Assembly (NCBI GenBank): GCA_035543015.1
Contig: DATKKG010000063.1
Coordinates: 15,796 to 79,795 of the forward strand
Reading direction: 5' to 3'
DNA: 64,000 nucleotides
Source: DATKKG01 sp035543015
Lineage (GTDB): Archaea > Thermoproteota > Nitrososphaeria > Conexivisphaerales > DTJL01
The notes under the pieces were generated by a model that saw only the letters and a program-made list of their open reading frames with translations, did not search any database and was not told where the DNA came from. The position numbers and the translations under genes are program-made. The stretch's first letter is position 1, and every line of letters starts with the position of its first letter. Of the stretch, positions 17,664-26,125 are shown one piece after another.

Positions 17664-18021
17664 AGTTGTACAGCGAGAAGAAGAGGAAGTAGCCCACCAT
17701 AAGAAGGAGGATGCCCGTGATGAAAACCATGAAGGACTCGCGCCCAGCCTTCGAAGGCTGGCTGGACCTCATGAGCAAGAGCACGCCGCCCACGCCCATG
17801 GCGGAAGCGATGATGTAGGTCACCGTCTCGAGGATGCTCTGGGTCTGCAGCGACCGGGTGATCACCACCGACGCCGGGACGTTTGAGCCTTCGAGGAGGT
17901 AGTTGACGAGCCCTCCCGTCAAGAGGATCGCCGTGGCCACGACGACGTTCTCGAGGGTGAAGATCCGTTCGAGGATCCTCACGTACCGGTTCCTGCGGAG
18001 GCTGTCCAAGTCCAGGTTCAT
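17647..18021 (-). CDS. Small membrane protein with three predicted helices
   Basis: Protein of 124 residues, function unknown. Hydrophobic segments are at about 24-42, 63-85 and 97-120, with a short basic N-terminus (SLRRNRYVR) likely cytoplasmic. It lies 20 bases downstream of the PCNA gene on the same strand and is probably cotranscribed with it. No catalytic motif is visible. Confidence 0.68.
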   Translation of the reverse strand: MNLDLDSLRRNRYVRILERIFTLENVVVATAILLTGGLVNYLLEGSNVPASVVITRSLQTQSILETVTYIIASAMGVGGVLLLMRSSQPSKAGRESFMVFITGILLLMVGYFLFFSLYNFKVHG

Positions 18022-18041
18022 GGGGCTAGACCTCGATCGCT

Positions 18042-18788
18042 TCAGTCGACCCTGGGTGCGAGATAAAACTGTATCGTAGCTCCTTGCTCGCTCAGGGGGA
18101 ACTCCATCTTGATGGGCATCTTGGCCGAGAAGCTGACGTTGACGGACTCCGCGTTGGAGACCGACTTCGCGAAGTTGCTGAGATACTCGATGCTGTAGGT
18201 CGACTCCCCGCCCTCCTTGACTTCGAGCTGGAGGACGTCGGGGTTGTCCTTCTTCAGGGTGACCGACGCCTTGCCGACTTCGCTCTTCCCCATGAAGACG
18301 AGCTTGCCCTCCTCCGCCTTCAGCGTCATGTGGTCGGAGATGCTCTGGACGTCGGAGAGGACCTTCCTGAGTATCCTGGTCGTCAGCTTGCTCTGGATGT
18401 TGAAGTTGACCTTGGGCAGGGGGGTCTGGCTGTAGGTGGTCTCCACCAGGTGGACTTCAAACTCCCTTTCGTATCCGTTGAAAAGCTTGAACTCGAGCAT
18501 ATTCTCCTCGCCGAGCCTGAGCTCGACCTTGTCCTTGCCCTCGGCCCTCCTCATCACCCTAAGCAGGTCTTCGACCCTCACCGTCAGGGTGTGGTTCTGG
18601 TCGCAGGCGTACTTCTCGAAGGAGGCGGCGGGCCACTTCAGGTCCACCAGGGCGATGTGGGATGGGTCCATCGCCCTGAGGTTGAGGCCCTCGGGCGTGG
18701 CTTCGAACGAAGCCTCTTCGATGAGGGTGGAGATGGCCTGAGACACTGACTTCCATTCCTCGGCCGATTGGCTGACGGCCTGTAGCAT
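18042..18788 (-). CDS. pcn: DNA polymerase sliding clamp PCNA
   Basis: Ring-shaped processivity factor of 248 residues, the usual PCNA length. Hallmarks are the EEASFEATPEGLNLRAMDPSHIAL-type opening (16-40), LVDLKWPA near 48-55 and the C-terminal GATIQFYLAPR strand. Its partners here include DNA polymerase IV, whose tail is a PCNA-binding motif. ATG at 18788 has a Shine-Dalgarno-like GGAG four bases upstream. A three-helix membrane protein follows on the same transcript. Confidence 0.97.
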   Translation of the reverse strand: MLQAVSQSAEEWKSVSQAISTLIEEASFEATPEGLNLRAMDPSHIALVDLKWPAASFEKYACDQNHTLTVRVEDLLRVMRRAEGKDKVELRLGEENMLEFKLFNGYEREFEVHLVETTYSQTPLPKVNFNIQSKLTTRILRKVLSDVQSISDHMTLKAEEGKLVFMGKSEVGKASVTLKKDNPDVLQLEVKEGGESTYSIEYLSNFAKSVSNAESVNVSFSAKMPIKMEFPLSEQGATIQFYLAPRVD

Positions 18789-18792
18789 ATCA

Positions 18793-18822
18793 CTCCACCC
18801 TCCGCATTTCCAAACTAATTAA
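18793..18822 (-). promoter_or_regulatory. PCNA promoter and ribosome-binding site
   Basis: On the minus strand a TTAATTA box (18816-18822) lies 28-34 bases before the ATG. A purine-rich GGAGGGTGGAG (18793-18803) ends four bases before it. Few genes in this window have such a strong Shine-Dalgarno sequence, which suggests high expression of a leadered mRNA. Confidence 0.5.
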
Positions 18823-19002
18823 CGTTCCCGACAACGAAAGAATGAGCCGCCCAGGCTTCTTAACGGCATCTGCCTGTGCCCTTCCGCAGAGGAACCCTTG
18901 GCGAAGGGCTTAAGGGCGTACCTCTTTGCGACAACCCCCATTTTGAAGGTGCTGAAGAGCGACGTCAGGTGCGCGACAGCGTAGAGCCGCCCGGTCGAAT
19001 GC

Positions 19003-19010
19003 TATTTAAG
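19003..19010 (+). promoter_or_regulatory. TATA box of priS
   Basis: TATTTAAG lies 35-42 bases before the primase ATG, in the 256-base region between pcn and priS. Nothing else is recognisable in that region. Confidence 0.45.
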
Positions 19011-19044
19011 CTGTGGCAGCGCCAATCCTCCGCAGAGCGAAGAC

Positions 19045-20241
19045 ATGTCTGCGCAGGGCGGTGAGGAGGGGAGAGGGGGAAACGGCAGGAACGAGGCCCA
19101 CGATCCCGCCCTGGAGTTCCTATCAAAGGCTTTCAGGTCGTACTACTTCCGCCATGTGGAGTCCGTCGAGATCCCCGAAGACATGAGGAGACGGGAGTTC
19201 GGATACCTCAACTTCGAAGGTGCCATGGTGAGGCACCTGACGTTTCCGAACGAGGGTGAATTCAAGGCGATGATGGTGAGGGAGGCGCCACGGTCGGCCT
19301 ACTGCTCGGTGGCCTATTACGACTCTCCGGGGTTGGCCATGGAGGAAAAGGGGTACAGGAAGGCCGACCTTGCCTTCGACATAGATTCGGGCGACCTCAA
19401 TCTCCCCTGCACCGAAAAGCACGACTTCTACATCTGCGGCTCGTGCGGGGAGCCCTTCAGGATCAAGGCCGACAAGTGTCCTCGCTGCGGCTCGTCCGAC
19501 GTCGCGGCCGTCCACTTTGCCTGCGACAGATGCCTGGGGGCGGCCAAGGAGGAGGCCGTCAAGCTGGTGGACTTCCTCGAGCTGGACTTCGGGGTGGGGC
19601 CGGGGCAGACGGCGGTCTACTTCTCCGGGAACAGGGGTTTCCACGTCTCCGTGGTGGGGTCGAAGTATGAGACCGTCGACCAGCGCGGCCGCGCCGAAAT
19701 GGTCGAATATGTGGAGGGAAAGGGCTTCGGGCTGAAACAGGTGGGCCTCCTCCCCAGGAGGACGGCCGAGGAGCTCGCTCCGAAGCTGCCCCTCGTCGGC
19801 GAGCGCGGTTGGAGAGGGAGGGTGGCCTCCGTCGTCTACGGTGTGGAGGGCTTGGGGTCGCAGGAGGCCCTCGCCCGGGCCTTCGTCGAACAGCCAGACA
19901 GGATAGGCTCGCTCGTGACGAAGGCGATCGAGGAGGCGGGCGTCAAGTTGGACGAAGGCGTCACCATAGATACCCACAGGGTCTTCAGGATGGGCGGCAC
20001 CCTTCACGACAAGTCGGGCCTTCTGAAGAAGAGGTACGCCAGCCTGGACGGCGCGAACCCCCTTGACGACGCCGTCGCCTTCGGCGGGGAGCCGGTGCGT
20101 GTGAACGTCAAGTATTCGCCGGAGTTCCGGCTCCTCGGGACCTCCTTCGGCCCGTATGAGAAGGAGAGCCTGGAGCTCCCCATGTACGCCGCCGTCTACC
20201 TGGCTGCGAAGGGCCTGGCCGTTCCGGGCCGGGGAAAGTGA
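19045..20241 (+). CDS. priS: DNA primase catalytic small subunit PriS
   Basis: Catalytic subunit of the archaeo-eukaryotic primase; 398 residues. The metal-binding pair Asp112 and Asp114 (FDID) sits in the catalytic strand. A zinc knuckle follows with Cys131, Cys134, Cys145 and Cys148, and CDRC at 160-163. The nucleotide-binding SGNRGFHVSV stretch is also typical. A Gly/Glu-rich head of about 20 residues is variable in the family. It starts a plus-strand cluster with GINS and translation genes, an order seen in other archaea. Confidence 0.95.
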   Translation: MSAQGGEEGRGGNGRNEAHDPALEFLSKAFRSYYFRHVESVEIPEDMRRREFGYLNFEGAMVRHLTFPNEGEFKAMMVREAPRSAYCSVAYYDSPGLAMEEKGYRKADLAFDIDSGDLNLPCTEKHDFYICGSCGEPFRIKADKCPRCGSSDVAAVHFACDRCLGAAKEEAVKLVDFLELDFGVGPGQTAVYFSGNRGFHVSVVGSKYETVDQRGRAEMVEYVEGKGFGLKQVGLLPRRTAEELAPKLPLVGERGWRGRVASVVYGVEGLGSQEALARAFVEQPDRIGSLVTKAIEEAGVKLDEGVTIDTHRVFRMGGTLHDKSGLLKKRYASLDGANPLDDAVAFGGEPVRVNVKYSPEFRLLGTSFGPYEKESLELPMYAAVYLAAKGLAVPGRGK

Positions 20242-20287
20242 CCTGAACCAATGCTTTAATACGCTGCACCTGTAGATGCCGGCGGCA

Positions 20288-20854
20288 ATGAGCGAAGAAC
20301 TGCTCTCGACGCTGCAGCAGAGCCTCGATATGGAGTTGACAAGCGAGGACCTATCGCGCGTCGACCCGGGCCTGTACAAGGCCGTCGCCATGAGGGTGAA
20401 GCAGATACGCGGTTTCATGGGCAACGGCGACTCTGATATGGTCAACGCCCTGCTCTCCCGGGAGATAGAGATGTTCTGCGGGATGTCCGACCAGCTCATG
20501 ACGATAAGGCTTCACAAGTTCCTGGACAAGGCGCTCCAGGGATCGAACGAGGTGTCGCTTACCGCCGAGGAGAGGTACCTTGTCGAACCCCTCTACACCA
20601 GCGTCAAGAGGCTGGGGAGGATCCGAGACGCGGTGGACAGGGGGCGGCTCTCCGTGCTGGAAGAGTCGTCGGACAGCTACCTAGTAAGGTATATAGTCGT
20701 GCGATTTCTACAGCCTGCGTCAAAGATGGCAGGTGTCGACTTGAAACAGTATGGACCCTACAAACCGGAAGACATCGCGGTCCTGCCGATGGAGAATGCG
20801 AAGCCCCTGCTCGAAAGGGGTGTGGTCGCTGAGACCTGGGTGAGCGAGCTTTGA
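20288..20854 (+). CDS. GINS complex subunit (Gins51/Gins15 type)
   Basis: Subunit of the GINS replisome factor that links MCM helicase and GAN/Cdc45. A helical A domain (about 50-140) is followed by the small B domain near the C-terminus, ending PLLERGVVAETW, a common GINS ending. A-before-B order indicates the Gins51 class. ATG at 20288 is preferred because a TATA box (CTTTAATAC, 20254-20262) lies 26-34 bases before it; ATG at 20276 would add four residues. The stop overlaps the L44e TTG start. Confidence 0.88.
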   Translation: MSEELLSTLQQSLDMELTSEDLSRVDPGLYKAVAMRVKQIRGFMGNGDSDMVNALLSREIEMFCGMSDQLMTIRLHKFLDKALQGSNEVSLTAEERYLVEPLYTSVKRLGRIRDAVDRGRLSVLEESSDSYLVRYIVVRFLQPASKMAGVDLKQYGPYKPEDIAVLPMENAKPLLERGVVAETWVSEL

Positions 20855-21129
20855 AGTACCCGAAGACGGTCAACACGTTCTGTCCCAAGTGCAAGAAGCA
20901 CACCGACCACGCCGTATCGCTCTACAAGAAGGGGAAGGAGAGGGCGATGTCCAGGGGTGCGCGCAAGCACGCCGAGGAGAAGAAGGGATACGGCGGCCAG
21001 AAGTACCCCGAGCTGATCAGGACGGCCAAGACCACCAAGAAGGCGACGTTGAGGCTTAAGTGCAAGGAGTGCGGCTACACCGTCATGAAGAAGGGGATGC
21101 GGCTGAGAAAGCTGGAGATAATGGAGTGA
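20851..21129 (+). CDS. rpl44e: 50S ribosomal protein L44e
   Basis: Zinc-binding large-subunit protein of 92 residues. The N-terminus MKYPKTVNTFCPKCKKHT matches L44e, with the first CxxC at 11-14 and the second in LKCKECGY near 70-77. No in-frame ATG fits, so TTG at 20851 is well supported. The TTGA overlap with the GINS stop couples their translation. S27e follows after seven bases. Confidence 0.96.
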   Translation: MKYPKTVNTFCPKCKKHTDHAVSLYKKGKERAMSRGARKHAEEKKGYGGQKYPELIRTAKTTKKATLRLKCKECGYTVMKKGMRLRKLEIME

Positions 21130-21136
21130 GAGGACG

Positions 21137-21337
21137 TTGGTCAGGAAAGAGAGGCAGCTGTTCGTAAGGCCCGGGAGCGCGTTCCTGCAGGTCAAGTGCG
21201 AGAAGTGCGGCACGGAGAAGGTCATCTTCTCCAACGCCACGGTCCCGATAAAGTGCGAAGTGTGCGGCGAGGTGTTGGCCGAGCCGTCAGGCGGAAGGAC
21301 GATCATCCACGGCGTGGTAACCCGCAGGCTGGACTGA
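21137..21337 (+). CDS. rps27e: 30S ribosomal protein S27e
   Basis: Small zinc ribosomal protein of 66 residues with the C4 motif: KCEKCG near 20-25 and KCEVCGE near 39-45. The early FLQVKCEKC and late GGRTIIHG are family hallmarks. TTG at 21137. It pairs with L44e upstream as in many archaea. Confidence 0.96.
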   Translation: MVRKERQLFVRPGSAFLQVKCEKCGTEKVIFSNATVPIKCEVCGEVLAEPSGGRTIIHGVVTRRLD

Positions 21338-21344
21338 GGGGCCT

Positions 21345-22121
21345 TTGCCCGGTCCGTACCTCCCCGACGTCGGCGAAGTCGTCATCGCATCGGTCGTGCA
21401 GCTGACCCCCTACGGCGCCTACGTCACTTTGGACGAATACAGCGCCCAGAGGGGGTTCCTCCACAATTCGGAGGTCACGACGGGCTGGGTCAGACATATC
21501 GAGCGGTTCGTTAAGGAGGACACCAAGATCGTGCTCAAGGTCATCAGGATCGACAGGCAGCGGAACGAAGTGGACCTCTCCCTTCGCCAGGTGACCAGCG
21601 AGGAGCACAAGGAGAAGCTCATCCAGGTCAAGAGGGAGGCGAAGGCCCGCGGGGTACTCGACATCGTCAAGAAGGAGCTCGGGCTCGCCAACGACGCGGA
21701 GATAAGGTGGAAGCTTTCCGATGAGTTCGGCTCCCTCTACGATGCCTTGGAGGCGTGCGTGAAGAAGGGGCCGCCCGTGTTGGCCAGGCTGAACCTCGAC
21801 CAGAAGTACGTAGAGGCGCTGATGCGCGTCGCCACCGAGAGGTTCAAGGTCCCCAGCGTCGAGATCAAGGGGATGTTCGAACTGAACTCGCTCAAGCCGG
21901 ATGGAGTATCCATCATCAAGGGGGCGTTCGCCAAGGCCGCCGCGGGGGTCCCCGGCGACGTCAAGGTTGAGGTCCTCTACGCGGGGGCGCCGCGGTACAA
22001 CCTGAGGCTCTACGCCGAGAACTTCAAGGTGGGGGAGCGTGCCCTCACAGGCTTCGTCGAAGAAGTCAAGTCCGAAGTGGGCAACAGGGGAAGCGTCAAC
22101 TTCATTCGCGAGAAGAGCTGA
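21345..22121 (+). CDS. eif2a: Translation initiation factor aIF2 alpha subunit
   Basis: Alpha subunit of the heterotrimer that brings initiator tRNA to the ribosome; 258 residues. An N-terminal S1 domain (about 8-85, GEVVIASVVQLTPYGAYVTLDE) is followed by the helical middle domain and a C-terminal alpha-beta domain that binds aIF2-gamma. TTG at 21345 is the start. The stop overlaps the nop10 ATG by one base, so the two genes are coupled. Confidence 0.96.
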   Translation: MPGPYLPDVGEVVIASVVQLTPYGAYVTLDEYSAQRGFLHNSEVTTGWVRHIERFVKEDTKIVLKVIRIDRQRNEVDLSLRQVTSEEHKEKLIQVKREAKARGVLDIVKKELGLANDAEIRWKLSDEFGSLYDALEACVKKGPPVLARLNLDQKYVEALMRVATERFKVPSVEIKGMFELNSLKPDGVSIIKGAFAKAAAGVPGDVKVEVLYAGAPRYNLRLYAENFKVGERALTGFVEEVKSEVGNRGSVNFIREKS

Positions 22122-22303
22122 TGCGCCGGATGAAAGGGATGATGCGGCGCTGCGAGAAGTGCGACTCCTATACGTTCAAGGAGATCTGCCCCAAGTGCGG
22201 CGGCAGGACGGTGCTCGCGCAGCCTCCGAAGTTCTCCCCTCAGGACAAGTACCTTAGGCTGAGGATGCAGGGATCGGCCAAGCAGGAAGCCGAGGAAAGC
22301 TAG
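22121..22303 (+). CDS. nop10: H/ACA ribonucleoprotein protein Nop10
   Basis: Component of H/ACA RNPs that guide pseudouridylation; 60 residues. The zinc ribbon is CEKC (9-12) and CPKCG (21-25), followed by the conserved PPKFSPQDKYLRLR linker and helix that contacts Cbf5. Coupling to aIF2-alpha is a widespread archaeal arrangement. Confidence 0.96.
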   Translation: MRRMKGMMRRCEKCDSYTFKEICPKCGGRTVLAQPPKFSPQDKYLRLRMQGSAKQEAEES

Positions 22304-22313
22304 GTCGCAGCCG

Positions 22314-24482
22314 TCACGGGTTTATCTTGTAGATCAGTACCTGGGCGAAGTAGCCGTTCGTATCTGGGCTGCCGGCCGATTTGAACACCAGCTCGAACGG
22401 GTGTGCGCCCGTCGGGAAGGTTATCTGGTACGTGTAGAAGGGCAGCTGCAGGATGGTCGAAGGCGCCGTTGTGTCGTAAGTCGGCGATATGGTGCTGATC
22501 TGCCCGGTCGAGCTGTCGATCTGGGCGTAGCCGGTGAAGTTGAATGGAAGGAGCTCACCCATCAGGGTCGAGTTCCAGAAGGTGTAGGTGGGCATGAGGG
22601 TGTTGGGGTCGAGCAGGGAATTCAGGTCGACGTTCCCGTAGGACTCGTTGGCGATCCTGGCCATCTGGTCGAACTTGCCGTCGTCGCCGCCCAGGGAGTA
22701 CACCCTGCCGAGTATGTAGTAGCCGTTGTTGAGGTTGCGACCCGTGGCGAAGACCACGACGTAGTCCCCTCCTATGTCTTCGGCTATCTTCAGGGCGTTC
22801 GTGCTGTTCGACATGTACATGTCCGCGACCTGGGCGATCCTTGTGGTGTTGAGGGTGCCGTTGTCCGTGAAGGTCGTGCGGTTGCCCATGACCGTGATCC
22901 AGTAACCGTAGTCCCACCACGAGATGATCTTCGCGTCGGGCGGGGTGTTGGTGTTGATCCAGGTCAGCGCCTGCTGCCAGTCGGGCACGTCCTCGGGCAG
23001 GATCGTGGCCGATGAAGATATCTGCATGGGCCTGTTGGTGAACGGGTACCAGACCTCCACCGCAGGGAAGAATATCAGGAAGATCAGGGAGAAGGCGATT
23101 ATCGCCTTCCTCGCGTTTATGGTCGTGTCGGGCGACTTCCTCTTGGGGTCCGACTTCATCGCGATGTACCGGGAGGTCAGCTCGCTGAACATGTAACCTC
23201 CGGCCAGTGCGGCTGTGATGGAGAGGTACACGCCCAGCCTGGCGAACGAGGAAGCCACGTACAACGAGGAAAGGAACGCCAGGACGGCGAGGATGCCTCC
23301 TGCGGTCCTCTTCTTGATCATGTAGTAGCTGCCCGCTATGGCGAGCACCATTACTATCGAGTAGTAGTCGAGCAGCTCGATGCCGCTCACCGACTGGTGC
23401 TCGGCTACAGACTGGACGATGGCCGAGTTGGTGCCGACCGTCCTGTAGAACGGGTCGATGACCGAAAGGTACCTTGCCGAGATGTTGGGCGGGAGAAGGA
23501 CGAAGACGGCGATGGCGAGGACCCCCATGCCCACAAGCGTCCCCCATTTGCCTATCACCTTGTCCTTGTCAGGGAGCCTCTTCCCAGCGTAGGTGATGAG
23601 AAGGCCGCCGAGGACGCCAAGGAGGAACACCACGTTGGCGGCGCTCCTGAACCAGTCTATGCCGGGGTTGGGGAAGATGCTGCCGACCACGATGTTGAAG
23701 AAGAGGATTATGAAGCCGGCATACGACTTCCTGAAGTCCACGGTCGTCAGAAGGGGGATCGCAATGAACATCAGGCCCAGGAGGCCGTTGAAGTACTGAC
23801 CGCCTCCCCAGCTCACGTTGGCGTAGCCGAGCGTCAGGCCGGACAGGATGGACCACATCCACATCTTCCGGTTGGAAGTGGCCTCGTAGGCCTCGAGAGC
23901 GAAATAAAGCGCAAACACGCCGAGGAACAGGGCGAGAGGCTCGTGTTTGTACCAGCCCACGCTGGACCTGAGGAGGAAGCCCGGCGTCAGGATCGTAAAG
24001 AGCGCAGCGGCCACTCCGGCCCCTGTCCCCTTGATCTTGCGCCCGAGGAGGAACACGGGGATGATGATCAGGGTACCGAAGTAGGCCGGCTGGATGATCG
24101 TGTAGTCGAAAAGTGAGATGCTGATTCCTAGGACCCTCGTCAGGAACTCGTACAGCGTGGCAGTCGTATAGTAGAATCCGGCGAAGGTCTCCGTGGCCAT
24201 GTTGTATCCGACGGGATACCAGAAGTGTTTGTCAACCACGCCGAAGAAGTTCAGGAACCCGGCGAGCCCCTTGGTGTTGACGTCGGTCACTATGATGTTC
24301 GTCGCGTAGTAGTGGAAGTAGGAGTCGAACTCGTCCAGGGTGTATCCGAACTGCGCAGGCTGCAGCCGGTAGATCATGGCTATTGCGAAGGTCAGGGCCA
24401 TGGCCAGAAACGCAGCCATCTTAGTCGCTTTGATTGTAGGCCTGTGAATCAGGGTTCGCAGCCTGTCCACTGGGTTGTCCAA
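22314..24482 (-). CDS. aglB: Oligosaccharyltransferase AglB (STT3 family)
   Basis: Membrane enzyme that moves a lipid-linked glycan onto Asn of secreted proteins; 722 residues. A transmembrane helix at about 23-38 precedes the first acidic motif (LDEFD, 49-53). More than ten further hydrophobic segments follow. The catalytic-site WWDYG motif is at 522-526, followed by a soluble C-terminal domain. TTG at 24482 has GAGGAG upstream and a GTTAATATCC box near 24514. The GT2 enzyme and flippase elsewhere in this window could supply its substrate. It is convergent with nop10. Confidence 0.95.
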   Translation of the reverse strand: MDNPVDRLRTLIHRPTIKATKMAAFLAMALTFAIAMIYRLQPAQFGYTLDEFDSYFHYYATNIIVTDVNTKGLAGFLNFFGVVDKHFWYPVGYNMATETFAGFYYTTATLYEFLTRVLGISISLFDYTIIQPAYFGTLIIIPVFLLGRKIKGTGAGVAAALFTILTPGFLLRSSVGWYKHEPLALFLGVFALYFALEAYEATSNRKMWMWSILSGLTLGYANVSWGGGQYFNGLLGLMFIAIPLLTTVDFRKSYAGFIILFFNIVVGSIFPNPGIDWFRSAANVVFLLGVLGGLLITYAGKRLPDKDKVIGKWGTLVGMGVLAIAVFVLLPPNISARYLSVIDPFYRTVGTNSAIVQSVAEHQSVSGIELLDYYSIVMVLAIAGSYYMIKKRTAGGILAVLAFLSSLYVASSFARLGVYLSITAALAGGYMFSELTSRYIAMKSDPKRKSPDTTINARKAIIAFSLIFLIFFPAVEVWYPFTNRPMQISSSATILPEDVPDWQQALTWINTNTPPDAKIISWWDYGYWITVMGNRTTFTDNGTLNTTRIAQVADMYMSNSTNALKIAEDIGGDYVVVFATGRNLNNGYYILGRVYSLGGDDGKFDQMARIANESYGNVDLNSLLDPNTLMPTYTFWNSTLMGELLPFNFTGYAQIDSSTGQISTISPTYDTTAPSTILQLPFYTYQITFPTGAHPFELVFKSAGSPDTNGYFAQVLIYKINP

Positions 24483-24518
24483 ACTGGCTTCTCCTCACCT
24501 AGCCATGATAAGGGGATA

Positions 24519-24938
24519 TTAACCTTCTTGAGCTGCCAGCCTCTCGACAAGCGCGGCATACGCCGAGGGGGAGAGGAGGTCTTTCTTCGCAGAGTCGAAG
24601 GAGGCCACCTCCATCTTGAAGAACCAGCCCTTCCCGTAGGGGTCCTGGTTGATCATCTCAGGATGCTGGACCAATTCCTCGTTCACGGAGGTCACCCTGC
24701 CGCCGACGGGGGCCATCACGTCTGAAACCGACTTGACGGATTCCACGGTGGAGGCGGGCTTGCCAGCCTCCAGAGAAGAGCCGGCCTGGGGGAGGGTCAC
24801 GAAGACGATGTCGTGGAGCATGTCCGCGGCATAGTGCGTGATGCCCACTTCGGCCTCCTGCGATCCAACGGCCCTTAGCCATTCGTGCTCCTTCGTGTAG
24901 AAAAGGTCCTCCGGGATGACGTATTTCCCTGCTTTCAA
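24519..24938 (-). CDS. gcvH: Glycine cleavage system H protein
   Basis: Lipoyl carrier of the glycine cleavage system; 139 residues. The lipoylated residue is Lys69 in STVESVKSVSD. The usual IPEDLFYTKEHEWLR opening and the GWFFKME segment are present. TTG at 24938 overlaps the gcvT stop (TTGA). No P protein, lipoyl synthase or ligase lies in the window. Confidence 0.96.
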   Translation of the reverse strand: MKAGKYVIPEDLFYTKEHEWLRAVGSQEAEVGITHYAADMLHDIVFVTLPQAGSSLEAGKPASTVESVKSVSDVMAPVGGRVTSVNEELVQHPEMINQDPYGKGWFFKMEVASFDSAKKDLLSPSAYAALVERLAAQEG

Positions 24939-26062
24939 GCCAGCTTCCTCCTCCAGCCGTACAGCTCCGGGTCGTAAAACGGAGGGGGGTGTATTTCAGC
25001 TTTGCATTTCGTCCCCCGAACGTCTATGAAGAGCTCGGAGCCGGGCGCGACCGAGCTGGAGATGTAGCCAAGGGCGATGCCCCTTCTCACCAGGGGCGAA
25101 AACGTGCCGCTGGTGACGAAGCCGACGTCGTCGCTGCCGAGGAGGACCCTCTGGTGGCTCCGCGGGATGGCGTTGTCGATGCAGGCGAGCCCCCTGAGGG
25201 TCTTCGCGGTTCCGCCGCTGAGCTGGCGGGCGTGGACCTCCTTGCCCAGGTAGCTCTCCTTGTTGACGTCGACGAACCTCGTAAGGCCCGCCTCTACGGG
25301 AGTGGTCTCCGCCGTAAGGTCGTTGCCGTACAGCGGGAGTCCCGCCTCGAGACGGAGAGTGTCCCGAGCCCCCAATCCGCAGGGCTTGGCCCCGAAGCCT
25401 GGGGCCTTCTCCATCAGTCTACTCCACATCAGGGCCGCGGCATGGGGGCTCTCCACCGTCACCCCCCGGAGCATCAGTTCGAAGCCGTCTTCGCCTGTAT
25501 AGCCGGTCCGGGACGCCACAAGGTCGAGCCCTTCAAAACCGAAGTGGGCGAACCTGAACCTCTTGACCGAGGACAGGTCCAGGGAGAGAGCCTCCTTGAT
25601 GAGCTCCGCGGAGCGCGGCCCCTGAACCGAGATCAGGCTAGACTCCGCGGTGAAGTCGACCAGCCTCACGTCGAAGCCCTTTGACCAGGTGACGAGCCAT
25701 TCGTAGTCCTTGAGGTGGTTCGCCGCGTTGACGACCATGAGGAACTTCCCTGGAGACTCCTTGTAGGTGATCAGGTCGTCGATGACGCCGCCGTTCTCGT
25801 AGCAGATGAAGGTGTACTGAGCGCGGCCCGGCTCCGCCTTGGCCACGTCCACCGTCACCATCTTGTTGAGGAAGGCCTCCGCCTGCTTCCCCTCGATCAG
25901 GAAGCGAGCCATGTGCGAGACATCGAAGAACCCCGCGGAGTTCCTGACCGCAAGGTGCTCCGATATGATCGAGTCGAAGAGGAGTGGAAGGTCGTAGCCT
26001 GCGAACTCGGTGATCTTCGAATAGGATCTGTATTCTTCATAGAGCTGGGTCTTGGCTGCCAA
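24935..26062 (-). CDS. gcvT: Glycine cleavage system T protein (aminomethyltransferase)
   Basis: Moves the aminomethyl carbon from H protein to a pterin cofactor and releases ammonia; 375 residues. GcvT hallmarks are the FDVSHM motif near 46-51, the ISVQGPRSAELI segment and SRTGYTGEDGFEL. The start is TTG at 26062. gcvT precedes gcvH on one transcript. Tetrahydromethanopterin or tetrahydrofolate could be the acceptor; the sequence does not tell. Confidence 0.95.
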   Translation of the reverse strand: MAAKTQLYEEYRSYSKITEFAGYDLPLLFDSIISEHLAVRNSAGFFDVSHMARFLIEGKQAEAFLNKMVTVDVAKAEPGRAQYTFICYENGGVIDDLITYKESPGKFLMVVNAANHLKDYEWLVTWSKGFDVRLVDFTAESSLISVQGPRSAELIKEALSLDLSSVKRFRFAHFGFEGLDLVASRTGYTGEDGFELMLRGVTVESPHAAALMWSRLMEKAPGFGAKPCGLGARDTLRLEAGLPLYGNDLTAETTPVEAGLTRFVDVNKESYLGKEVHARQLSGGTAKTLRGLACIDNAIPRSHQRVLLGSDDVGFVTSGTFSPLVRRGIALGYISSSVAPGSELFIDVRGTKCKAEIHPPPFYDPELYGWRRKLA

Positions 26063-26091
26063 AGGGCTCGGAGCGAGCTAGCTCAGCAGAT

Positions 26092-26100
26092 GTTATAAGG
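26092..26100. promoter_or_regulatory. Bidirectional TATA element between gcvT and cofE
   Basis: GTTATAAGG reads CCTTATAAC on the other strand. It lies 26-34 bases before the cofE GTG and 30-38 before the gcvT TTG, so one element may serve both. Confidence 0.5.
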
Positions 26101-26125
26101 ATAGCTCGATGAGAGTGGTTCGGAA

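Noticed and set aside
18876..19064. 62-codon ORF before priS
   Set aside because: Spans the priS promoter and start; no structure or homology seen.
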